A DNA stretch of 30,764 nt from an uncultured Oscillospiraceae bacterium (GTDB taxonomy: Bacteria; Bacillota; Clostridia; Oscillospirales; Oscillospiraceae): the NCBI GenBank assembly GCA_910589085.1, contig CAJUSG010000027.1, forward strand, positions 1 to 30,764, written 5' to 3'. A model generated the notes under the pieces. It was not told the origin of the DNA. It saw nothing but the letters and a program-made list of their open reading frames with translations, and ran no database searches. Made by a program: the position numbers and the translations under genes. Below, one piece after another: positions 7,738 to 15,700 of this stretch. Numbering within the stretch: position 1 is the stretch's first letter; every line of letters begins with the position of its first letter.

Positions 7738-8799
7738 TTAAGCAGTACAATTTTGACACAATACAACTTCCCGGCAGATGGAGCAGCCTCCCATACAGGC
7801 CAGCCGGTGTTCACAATCAGGGCAGCTTTGGCGGAGGTGGTTCCGGAAATCCTCGAAAACCGGACTGTCCCATGCCTCCTGAATGGTATGGGTCCGCAGG
7901 TCCACCGCCCACCGTCTAGCCTGGTTGTCAAAACTACACGGCAGCATCACCATATCCGGGCTGATGTAGGCCGACCAGCGGGCGCCCTCGCAGGTATCAA
8001 TGCTGTCCAGATTGACTTCGATTGATTGCGAAACTAACCCTGGAACTGTACAGGAGTCAAATCCTATCTTATACTCATGGTCACCGCCACAGGCAAGTTC
8101 AAGAAACTCCTTCACTCGGGGGTCATTGTAACTCAGGACCTGTTCCTGGCTTCCAAGCCCAACTGGCTTGTGAAGCAAAAACACAATAGAGTTGATACCA
8201 GATGGAAAACTGCGCTCCTTCAGGTGGGTCACCGCTTCTTCAATCGTGCTGTTGCTGACCACATAGTGAATATTGGTCTTAACTTCGGCCTGGAGCAACA
8301 GGTCGATTGCCCGCAGTGTATAAGGGCTTCGATACCAGCTTACCGCCACGGCCCCGCAGTACTTTTTGCAAAGCTGGGCAAGTTCAGCATTTAGCCCCAG
8401 GCCAGAGGTGGTGAAGTTCGGCACGATGCCAGCGCTCCGGCAGGTCTCAAGGATTTCCGCAAAGTGTTCGTGTTGGTCGGGGTCTCCACAGCCGCCCAGC
8501 GCGATTTGATAGGTGTTTCCTTCGCACTGCCTGGCGATCTCCTGAAAATCCTCTAATGTCATGTTGGGGGCGGTGGCGTGGAGACCGTCCTGGTAGCACT
8601 CCACACCAGCTTTCAGGCACAGGCCGCTCTGACCATGCCGACAATGCCCCATGATACCGACATCCAGCAATTCGGGAAAAGAGGTCATGAAAGGGTCTTC
8701 CGATGACTCAACTCCATTTTTAATGATACCTGACCGCACATAATGGCCGGTAGCCTCATCAAAAAACGAAATAAAGTCCTTATCTTTTCGCATTTTCAT
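7738..8799 (-). CDS. Radical SAM/SPASM protein, putative peptide or protein maturase
   Basis: A 353-residue protein, start chosen at 8799 behind AGGAG in the intergenic gap. The N-terminal third carries the candidate SAM-cluster cysteines Cys53, Cys61 and Cys68 in GHCRHGQSGLC and LKAGVECYQ, a CX7CX6C spacing instead of the usual CX3CX2C. LGGCGDPDQHE at 101-111 stands where the SAM-binding GGE motif belongs, and VPNFTTSGL fits the next barrel strand. The C-terminus is a SPASM-like auxiliary-cluster domain: Cys250, 270 and 288, then CPDC-x5-C-x3-C and three more (326-351). Such enzymes modify residues in ribosomally made peptides or proteins. The gene follows a small partner gene by 20 nt and ends at a terminator. 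Family-level call is firm; substrate is inferred. Confidence 0.82.
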   Translation of the reverse strand: MKMRKDKDFISFFDEATGHYVRSGIIKNGVESSEDPFMTSFPELLDVGIMGHCRHGQSGLCLKAGVECYQDGLHATAPNMTLEDFQEIARQCEGNTYQIALGGCGDPDQHEHFAEILETCRSAGIVPNFTTSGLGLNAELAQLCKKYCGAVAVSWYRSPYTLRAIDLLLQAEVKTNIHYVVSNSTIEEAVTHLKERSFPSGINSIVFLLHKPVGLGSQEQVLSYNDPRVKEFLELACGGDHEYKIGFDSCTVPGLVSQSIEVNLDSIDTCEGARWSAYISPDMVMLPCSFDNQARRWAVDLRTHTIQEAWDSPVFEDFRNHLRQSCPDCEHRLACMGGCSICREVVLCQNCTA

Positions 8800-8819
8800 A
8801 TGTGAAGCGGTCTCCTGGC

Positions 8820-9197
8820 TTAGTAGTTCAAATCGCCGTCTAAAATTGAGAAAGTATCCGGGGCCGCACTCTCCAGGACCTTCCACAGCCGCTCAAAGAG
8901 TTCAGCATATGTGTCTTCACAGCATTCAAAGTCAACATCGCCATGGCGGATCGTTTTCCCTTCTGCCAGAGCCTGACGAATGGCCGCCTGCTCATCGTCA
9001 TCCCTTATATAATTCTCTTTGAATGCTTTATGGATTTCTTCCTCAGAACTCTCCGGGGTCAGAATGGTGTCTCCCAACATATTGTCCATAACATATTTAA
9101 GGATAGTCTCTTTCTGAGCCTCGCTGAACTCTCCTTTTTGTGCTAAAATGAAACTGCTGCTACTGGAATTGGTGATAAAATCGGTTCTGATCTTCAT
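8820..9197 (-). CDS. Small protein with N-terminal KIRTDFxTNSSSSSF motif, radical-SAM partner
   Basis: A 125-residue acidic protein starting MKIRTDFITNSSSSSFILAQ. I recall closely similar N-termini, (K)xRxDFVTNSSSSSF, at the front of many otherwise different uncharacterised clostridial proteins; this is memory, not a search. The rest is helical and strongly acidic, with one Cys pair (ECCEDTY, 91-97) and the end LDGDLNY. The ATG at 9197 is fixed by the motif; an 8-bp hairpin lies between the strong AAGGAGG and this ATG. The radical-SAM gene begins 20 nt after the stop, so both are co-transcribed from a promoter at 9275-9303. It is a plausible substrate or leader-bearing partner of that enzyme. 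No function is known. Confidence 0.75.
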   Translation of the reverse strand: MKIRTDFITNSSSSSFILAQKGEFSEAQKETILKYVMDNMLGDTILTPESSEEEIHKAFKENYIRDDDEQAAIRQALAEGKTIRHGDVDFECCEDTYAELFERLWKVLESAAPDTFSILDGDLNY

Positions 9198-9204
9198 ATT
9201 CTGC

Positions 9205-9237
9205 GGACAAGGCCATGCGCCTTGCCCCACCTCCTTT
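9205..9237 (-). promoter_or_regulatory. Ribosome site with hairpin between Shine-Dalgarno and start codon
   Basis: On the minus strand AAAGGAGGTG is followed by GGGCAAGG-CGCATGG-CCTTGTCC (8-bp stem, one G-U; arms 9227-9220 and 9212-9205), then GCAGAAT and the ATG at 9197. Folding brings the Shine-Dalgarno to about 9 nt from the ATG; unfolded, it is about 30 nt away. The loop contains another ATG that opens an overlapping out-of-frame 18-codon frame. Confidence 0.6.
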
Positions 9238-9274
9238 AAGTCATATTTGGGATACCGTTGTGTACCCTGCTGAC

Positions 9275-9303
9275 AGTATATATGGTGAGCAAAAGACTGT
9301 ACA
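9275..9303 (-). promoter_or_regulatory. Probable promoter of the radical-SAM cassette
   Basis: Minus strand: TGTACA (9303-9298), a 17-bp spacer, TATACT (9280-9275). The -10 is good and the -35 matches 4 of 6 positions. It gives a leader of about 70 nt before the small-protein ATG. Confidence 0.5.
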
Positions 9304-9345
9304 GAAACCAATGGGCTAAAGCATGACTATGAGTACACAAACAAT

Positions 9346-9379
9346 AAAAAAGCCAGATCCACTATGAACCTGGCTTTTT
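9346..9379. terminator. Bidirectional terminator
   Basis: AAAAAGCCAG (9347-9356) pairs perfectly with CTGGCTTTTT (9370-9379), giving a hairpin with T-runs in both directions. Confidence 0.85.
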
Positions 9380-9485
9380 GGCCGGATTATCTTTACATTC
9401 GCGCTACGCCTATGGCGGCTGGCTCATGCCGTGGGTACGGATACTTCGTCTCGTAGCAACGACGATTTCTGTCAGAACTGCACGC
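9347..9485 (-). ncRNA. Candidate small RNA (promoter-to-terminator unit)
   Basis: A minus-strand promoter, TTGTAA (9520-9515), 17-bp spacer, TATAAT (9497-9492), would start a transcript near 9485 that ends at the strong terminator at 9347-9379, about 138 nt with no gene inside. The interior can form short stems (for example CGTC...GACG around 9428-9460). The promoter lies in the junction next to a gene remnant, so it may be a relic rather than an active RNA gene. Confidence 0.35.
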
Positions 9486-9536
9486 GCACAAATTATACAA
9501 TCACCCAGAATTTCTTACAAGAACTTTCCTTTGTTA

Positions 9537-9793
9537 CACTCAGTGACAGCCTGGACTGGAAGGACCTCTCCGCCGGCGAGATCACCCGGCGCGTCACCTC
9601 CAAGGTCCAGCCGGGCTCCATCGTCCTGTTCCACAACGCCGCCCTCCACACCCCAGAGGCCCTGCCCGATATCATTCAGACACTCCTCCAGGAGGGCTAC
9701 ACCTTTGTCCCCATCTCCCAGATTATCCTCACGGGGGAGTACACCATCGACCACACCGGACGGCAGTGTCCGGCCCAGTCCCAGACCCGCTGA
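9537..9793 (+). pseudogene. Polysaccharide deacetylase (NodB/PdaA type), C-terminal remnant
   Basis: From about 9540 the frame reads DSLDWKDLSAGEITRRV, then QPGSIVLFHNAALHTPEALP and EGYTFVPISQIIL. These are the last two conserved blocks of clostridial polysaccharide deacetylases, including the His of LFHN. The metal-binding DD and HxxxH blocks and the whole N-terminal two thirds are missing; the preceding 35 codons of the open frame are unrelated sequence. No ribosome site precedes it. Intact relatives have about 250-320 residues and remove acetyl groups from peptidoglycan or polysaccharide outside the cell. Confidence 0.8.
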
Positions 9794-9950
9794 AATACCG
9801 GCTCCGCCGCCGCCGGAGAGCCGCCGGACACAGGGCGGAGAGGGCCCCCATCAGGGCCGGTACGGGCCCTCCTCCGTCCGGCCTCCGCCCAGCGGCCGGG
9901 GGATAATATTTTTTCGCTCTTCCCGGTCAAATTTTCGCCCAATCTCCATA

Positions 9951-9979
9951 TTGACGTGATTGAAAACGCATGGTATTAT
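9951..9979 (+). promoter_or_regulatory. Promoter of the hybrid sensor kinase
   Basis: TTGACG (9951-9956), 17-bp spacer, TATTAT (9974-9979), preceded by TGG, an extended -10. Start of transcription is expected near 9986. Confidence 0.75.
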
Positions 9980-9985
9980 GACACA

Positions 9986-10112
9986 GACAACGCCGCTTTC
10001 GCGGCGGCAATCGGGACCGTGTGGGAGCAAAACGGAGCCGCAGGGCTTTCCGCCTCTCCGTGCCGGAAGCTGTGGGTACAGACGGAAAGCGGTCGATGTG
10101 GAGGACAGGCGT
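9986..10112 (+). promoter_or_regulatory. 127-nt structured leader of the hybrid kinase
   Basis: GC-rich untranslated leader with three local hairpins: GCCGC-TTTC-GCGGC near 9990-10005, ACGGAG...CTCCGT near 10030-10060, and CTGT-GGGT-ACAG near 10070-10082. It ends in the site GGAGG used by the kinase. I compared it by eye with c-di-GMP-I, cobalamin, Moco and ZTP riboswitch cores and found no match. Confidence 0.4.
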
Positions 10113-12686
10113 ATGAATTACTCAGGGGAACTGTTTGAACGGGCCAGAGAGGGCGCTTCAGCCGCCGCGGACGGTATGCAAAACGCTCAGAATCTGGAGG
10201 CCGTGATTAACGAGGGCCTGCGCGCCGCCCTGCTGGAGGAGACCCCCGACCAATCCCTGGATGTGCTGCTGGAGCACCTGGGAAAGGCGCTGAACGGGGA
10301 TCGCACCTACATATTCGAACAGAATGAGTCCGGCGGCGACGACAACACCTATGAGTGGACGGCCGACGGGGTGGAGCCGGAAAAGGAGAACCTTCAAAAT
10401 GTCCCTCCCGAGGTGTGCGCCAGCTGGTACCGGAATTTCCGGATCGGCAGGCACATCGTCATCAAGCACCTGGAGGACATCCGGGAGACCGACCCGCTGC
10501 AGTATGAGAACCTGAAGCGGCAGAGCATCCATTCCCTTGTGGTGGTCCCCCTCTACGACGGCGAACAGATTATCGGCTTCTACGGCGTGGACAATCCCCC
10601 CGTGAAGCTGCTGGAATACGCCTCCAACACCCTCCAGACCGCGGCGTACTTTATCGTATCCTCCCTGAAACGGCGCAACCTGTTCCGCGAGCTTCAAAAA
10701 CGGAGCTACAACGTCCTCCACGCCCTCAGCGTGGACTACCTGGGCATCTATCAGGTGAACTTCGACACAGGCGAATGCGAGGTATACCGGGACAACGACC
10801 GGACAAGCATGGACTGGGTCGCCAGCTTCGGGGAGGGCTATCAGACCGCCATGGAGCGGTATATTTCTCAATATGTGGTCCCCCGGGACCAGGACCGGCT
10901 CCGCACCATGACGAAAAAGGACTATGTGCTCTCCCAGCTCAGGACACAGAAAAAGTTCTATGTCCGCTACCAGGTGAAGGGCAGCGCCTTCGGGCTGAAG
11001 CATCTGGAGATTCATTTCTCCGCCACGGAGAAGACAAAGGACACCAACTGCGCCATTTTTGCCCTGCGGGATGTGAACGCCGTGGTGGAGCAGGAGGAAA
11101 AGTATAAGCTGGAGGCCAGACAAAGCCTGGAGGATATCCTGGAGGGGGCCAGGACCGGAATCTGGACCATCGAGCTGGAGGAGGGCTGCCCGCCCAGGAT
11201 GTATACCGACCGGACCATGCGGCTCCTTCTGGGCCTGCCCGGCGAGGTCGAGCCCGAGGCGTGCTACCGGCACTGGTTTGAACACATCGAGCCCGACTAT
11301 GTGGTGATGGTCCAGGAGGCTGTGCGGGAGATTCTGGAAAACGGCCGCTCCGAGGTGGTCTACCCCTGGAATCACCCCCAGCTGGGCAAGATCTATGTCC
11401 GCTGCGGCGGCGTGCCGGACAAAACCTTTAAAAAGCCCGGCGTCAGCCTGAACGGATACCACCAGGACATCACAGAGACCATGGTGACCAGACGAAAGCA
11501 GGAGCAGGCCATTATGGAGCTGCTGGAGAAGGTCCGGTGGGCAAACTCCGTCAAGAGCGACTTCCTCTCCCACATGTCCCACGACCTCCGCACCCCCATC
11601 AACGGAATCCTGGGGATGCTGGCCATCCAGGAAAAAAGTCAGGATGATCCCCAGCGGCAGAGCGACTGCCGGAGAAAAATCCGCGTGTCGGCGGAGCACC
11701 TGCTGTCCCTGGTCAACGACGTCCTCCACGTCAGCAAGCTGGACAGCGGAAGGCCGGCGGCGGTGGAGGAGCCCTTCGACCTCCATGATACCCTGGAAAG
11801 CTGCCTTATGATCCTCTCCGCCCAGGCGGAGCAGGCCGGGATTCAGCTGGTGCTGGAAAAGGAGGACCTGCGGCACACCAGGCTGATCGGCAATCCCCGG
11901 TATCTCAAGCAGATCCTCATGAATGTCATCGACAACGCCCTCAAGTATAACCGGCCCCACGGCTCCGTGTTTGTCCGTGTGGCGGAGACCGGCCGGCAGG
12001 GCGGCGCCGCCATCTACCGGTTTGTCATTGAGGACACCGGAATCGGCATCGGAGAGGACTTTAAAAATCACATCTTTGAGCCATTTACCCAGGAGCACCA
12101 GGACGCCAGAACCTACTACAACGGCGCCGGGCTCGGCATGTCCATCGTCAAGAAGCTGGTGGACCAGATGAAGGGGTCCATTCAGGTGGACAGTCAGCTG
12201 GGCAAGGGCAGCGTGTTTCAGATTACCCTGCCCATTCAGGTCGATCAGGTTCAGAGCGCCCCCGTTGTGGAACGGGAGCGGAGAGCGGCTGGAAATGTCG
12301 CCGGGATGCGCGTGCTTCTGGTGGAGGACAATGAGATCAACTGCGAGATCGTTGAGTACCTGCTCACCGACGCCGGCGCGAAGGTGGTCACCGCCAACGA
12401 CGGAAAGGCCGCCGTGGACGCCTTTGCCGCCTCCAGCCCGGGGGAGTTTGACTGCGTGCTTATGGACCTGATGATGCCCGTTATGAGCGGATATGAGGCT
12501 TCGCGCGTGATCCGGGGGCTGGACCGGACGGACGCCCAGACGGTGCCCATTATCGCGCTGTCCGCCAACGCATTTGAGGAGGATGTCGCGCTGGCCAAGG
12601 ACGCCGGTATGAATGAGCACCTGGCCAAGCCGGTGGACATCGAAAAGATGATCCAGGTCATGAGCCGGCTGAGAGGCGGACGGTAA
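10113..12686 (+). CDS. Hybrid sensor histidine kinase with C-terminal receiver domain
   Basis: An 857-residue soluble kinase; no signal peptide or membrane segment is seen. The ATG at 10113 lies 8 nt behind GGAGG; an upstream in-frame extension to 9960 overlaps the promoter and is rejected. Domains: a GAF-like sensor (about 30-190, RTYIFEQ, LVVVPLYDGEQIIGFYGVDN), a PAS-like region (about 340-460), HisKA with phospho-acceptor His490 in FLSHMSHDLRTPINGILGM, a HATPase with N-box LMNVIDNALKYN and G-boxes DTGIGIGEDF and GAGLGMSIVKKLV, and a receiver with phospho-acceptor Asp785 in CVLMDLMMPVMSGYEA. It should sense a cytoplasmic signal and pass phosphate to its own receiver. No Hpt or output gene lies nearby, so the downstream partner is elsewhere. 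Confidence 0.9.
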   Translation: MNYSGELFERAREGASAAADGMQNAQNLEAVINEGLRAALLEETPDQSLDVLLEHLGKALNGDRTYIFEQNESGGDDNTYEWTADGVEPEKENLQNVPPEVCASWYRNFRIGRHIVIKHLEDIRETDPLQYENLKRQSIHSLVVVPLYDGEQIIGFYGVDNPPVKLLEYASNTLQTAAYFIVSSLKRRNLFRELQKRSYNVLHALSVDYLGIYQVNFDTGECEVYRDNDRTSMDWVASFGEGYQTAMERYISQYVVPRDQDRLRTMTKKDYVLSQLRTQKKFYVRYQVKGSAFGLKHLEIHFSATEKTKDTNCAIFALRDVNAVVEQEEKYKLEARQSLEDILEGARTGIWTIELEEGCPPRMYTDRTMRLLLGLPGEVEPEACYRHWFEHIEPDYVVMVQEAVREILENGRSEVVYPWNHPQLGKIYVRCGGVPDKTFKKPGVSLNGYHQDITETMVTRRKQEQAIMELLEKVRWANSVKSDFLSHMSHDLRTPINGILGMLAIQEKSQDDPQRQSDCRRKIRVSAEHLLSLVNDVLHVSKLDSGRPAAVEEPFDLHDTLESCLMILSAQAEQAGIQLVLEKEDLRHTRLIGNPRYLKQILMNVIDNALKYNRPHGSVFVRVAETGRQGGAAIYRFVIEDTGIGIGEDFKNHIFEPFTQEHQDARTYYNGAGLGMSIVKKLVDQMKGSIQVDSQLGKGSVFQITLPIQVDQVQSAPVVERERRAAGNVAGMRVLLVEDNEINCEIVEYLLTDAGAKVVTANDGKAAVDAFAASSPGEFDCVLMDLMMPVMSGYEASRVIRGLDRTDAQTVPIIALSANAFEEDVALAKDAGMNEHLAKPVDIEKMIQVMSRLRGGR

Positions 12687-12722
12687 TTGTTCGGGCTTTC
12701 AGAGAAATCAACCTTATATTAC

Positions 12723-12762
12723 AACGCAAGGGGCGGCGGGATTTCCCGCCGCCCCTTGCGTT
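12723..12762. terminator. Bidirectional terminator between convergent genes
   Basis: A perfect 19-bp inverted repeat with a 2-nt loop (arms 12723-12741 and 12744-12762), very GC-rich, serving the kinase gene and the surface-protein gene, which converge here. Confidence 0.9.
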
Positions 12763-12769
12763 ATCTATT

Positions 12770-15700
12770 TTATCGCAGAATTGTGGCCTCAAATTTGAAA
12801 AGGAGCTCCCCCATCTGGCCGCAGGTGATGCTGTCCTGCGGGGCGAGGGTGCTGGCGCTGGTGCCGGGCATCAGGCCGGTGGCCACCGCCCAGGACATTG
12901 CTGCCCGCGCGTCGGGGCGCAGACGGCTGTAGTCAGAATAGCGGGTGATGGTCTGGCGCTGGGCGGTGCCGCAGCCCCTGTAGCCGGCGTAGCGGAAGAT
13001 GAGCATGGCCGCCTGCTCCCGGCTCAGGATTTTGTCAAAGCCCCAGAGCCCGCTGGCATAGATGTCCGGAACAATCCTGTTATCGGTCGCCCAGACCTGG
13101 GAGTCGTTGGTCTCACAGCCGATGCTGTTGGAGATGACGGCCGGGCTCGTCATGTTGTAGAGGACGGAGATGAGCATATCCCGGGTGATGTGGGTGCCGT
13201 CGGGCACAAGGCCGTTCTCCACATGGTAGATGTGGCGGTCCCTGTAATACCACGCGTTGGGGCCCGTCTTGAGCTGGGGCTCCTCATAGACAATATACCT
13301 GCCGCTGTCGTAGCTGATATCCAGCTCCACACTGCTGGCGGGCATGACAAAGGTGTACTCATCGCTGCCGCGCTGGGTCAGATGCAGCTCCTGGCCGGTA
13401 GTCAGGTTGGTTACCGCCAGCCACTCCAGCTCGTAATTGCGCCGGGGGCTGACCTCCACGGTGATCCGGGCGCCCTGGACGGCGGAGCTGTGGCTCACAT
13501 CGTAGCTGCCGCCGGAAACGCTGCCGGGAGTGTAGATTCGATAGCGCACAGGGCCGGGAGGCGTAACCGGCTTGTTGTCCTCATCGCCTGGCTTCTCCTC
13601 CGGCTTGCTGTCCTCGCCGCCGGGCTTCTCCTCCGGCTTGCTGTCCTCGCCGCCGGGCTTCTCCTCCGGTTTGCTGTCCTCGCCGCCGGGCTTCTCCTCC
13701 GGCTTGTTATCCTCGCCGCCGGGCTTCTCCTCCGGTTTGTTATCCTCGCCGCCGGGCGTGGTCCCGGTGGCCGCGATCTCCTCTGTCTCCTTGTCGCCGC
13801 AGACGGCGCAGTCCCGCTCCTTCATGCCTGCCTCTGTGGCCGTGGGCTCCTGGACCGTTTTCCACTCGCCCCAGGTGTGGGCGAGGAGGTCCAACTCCTC
13901 CGTCTTTTCATCCTTTTCTTGACAGCCGTCTCTGGTGCAGAGCCTTGTTATGGTCTTGATTCCCTTCTCCTTGCAGGTGGGCGGCTTTGTCACTTTCTCT
14001 GCCGGTTCGCCCCATTGGTGCTTCAGAGGCGGAAGCTCCACCGTCTGCTCATCCGTGGTCTCCGCATTGCAGCGGCTGCATGTGCTGCCGCCGGTAATCG
14101 TCTTTTCACCGGCTTCGGTGCAAGTGGGGTTTTTGGTGATTGTTTCCGTACCGCCGCTGATCGTCCACGCATGTTCCAACGGCGGGATATCTTCCTGCGG
14201 CTTTGTGAACACACCACAGTTATCACACCGTACCCCCTCAGTCTGGCCCCAATGTGTGCAGTCGGCAGGCCTGCCGGAGACCGGTACAAGGTTGGTGTGG
14301 GCCGCAGGGATGGGCTTCTGCTCCTTCAGAACCTTATGGCAGACCGAGCATTCTTCGCCGGCCGTTTTGCCGTCTTTGGTGCAGGTCGCCGGAACCTCAG
14401 AGAGGTAAACTACAGTATGACCGTTGGGACCGAATGGCTCAGTCCGGGATTCCTCCTTCTTGCAGACAGCGCAGATTTTCTTGTAGGTTTTAATGCCCTC
14501 TTCCGTACAGGTGGCGGGCTTTGTCTCCTCTTCCTGCTCAGGACCCCACCGGTGGGGCGCCATTTCAACCCGCTCCGGCTCTTTGAGTACATTCTTACAG
14601 ACCGAACACTCTACTCCCGCTGTCCAGCCCGGCGCTGTGCAGGTGGCATCAACAGCGGCGATTTCAACCTCGGTGTGGGGGGCAGCGGAAATCGTTACAT
14701 ACCGCGTGTCTTCCGCATCGCATCCCAGTCTCTGGCAGGTTTTGGTATAGGCAATGATGCCGGTTTCGGTACAGGTGGCGGGCTTGGTCACAGTTTCGCT
14801 CTCAGCACCCCAGTCGTGCGTCAGGGGCTCGATATCCTCCCGCTCTTTAATAAAGGCATAGCAGAAACGACAAATAGAGTAGTCTTTATAGCCAGCCTCA
14901 GTACAAGTAGCAGGTTTGCCGGGAATTTCTTCTTCAACGTGCTCTCCGGTGGCAGGCATAGGTTCGCTGGGCAGCTTTTGACATTCGTTACAGACGGAAC
15001 ATGTGCGCTCAATATGCTTTGTGCCGCTCAACACACATGTAGGTCTGAAATCAATAATAGTCTCTTCTACCCACGTGTGTTCAACTTCTGAAAGCTCTTC
15101 TGTCTCTGTTTTCGTCTGCCCGCAGCCGGTACACATTTTAGTGTATGTCTTTTCACCCTTGGTTGTACAGGTGGGATTGACTGTCACTTGTTCGTTTTGA
15201 ATAGTCCAGTTGTGCTCTGTGACAGGAATCGGTATTTGCGGCTTAATTATTTCATTACAGACAGAGCACTTTATACCATCCGTCAAACCGGTTTCGGCAC
15301 AGGTGGCGGCTTTACCAACGATAGTCTCTTCTGTATGGTCCGCAAGAGGAATCTTCTCCTGCACTTTAAGCGTCATATTACAAACAGAACATTTTGAACC
15401 TTCGGTTAAGCCGGTTGCGGTACAGGTTGGCTCTACACGGACAAGCGTTTGCGGTGAGTGCGGTGTAAGAGGAATCTCCTCCTGCGCTTTGGTTATCGTA
15501 TGACAGACAGAGCATCTTATACCATTTGTCAGTCCCGTCTCTTTGCAAGTGGCGGCCTTACCATAGACAATCTCTTCTGTATGTCCCGCAAGAGGAATCT
15601 CCTCCTGGGCTTTCAGTATTGTGTTACAGACAGAACACTTTGATCCCTCAGTTAAGCCAGTCTTGGTACAGGTCGGTTCCCTGCGTTCCAGGGTTTCCGG

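Noticed and set aside
9198..9311. Longer start for the SSSSS-motif protein
   Set aside because: The extension reads through the ribosome site and hairpin, and the motif is remembered as an extreme N-terminus.
9420..9540. Transposase remnant next to the deacetylase fragment
   Set aside because: Short frames on both strands show no transposase motif, and no terminal inverted repeats were found.
9960..10112. 51-codon N-terminal extension of the hybrid kinase
   Set aside because: It would begin at a TTG-type start inside the promoter, and the ATG at 10113 has a proper GGAGG site where GAF homology soon begins.
9986..10112. c-di-GMP-I, cobalamin, Moco or ZTP riboswitch before the kinase
   Set aside because: None of the conserved core sequences could be aligned by eye; kept only as an unassigned structured leader.
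10158..12620. 820-codon minus-strand frame across the hybrid kinase
   Set aside because: Antisense shadow in GC-rich sequence; the plus strand encodes a complete kinase with all motifs.
13190..15091. Long plus-strand open frame opposite the surface-protein gene
   Set aside because: It mirrors the repeat structure of the minus-strand gene, has low-complexity Leu/Gly-rich content and no ribosome site.
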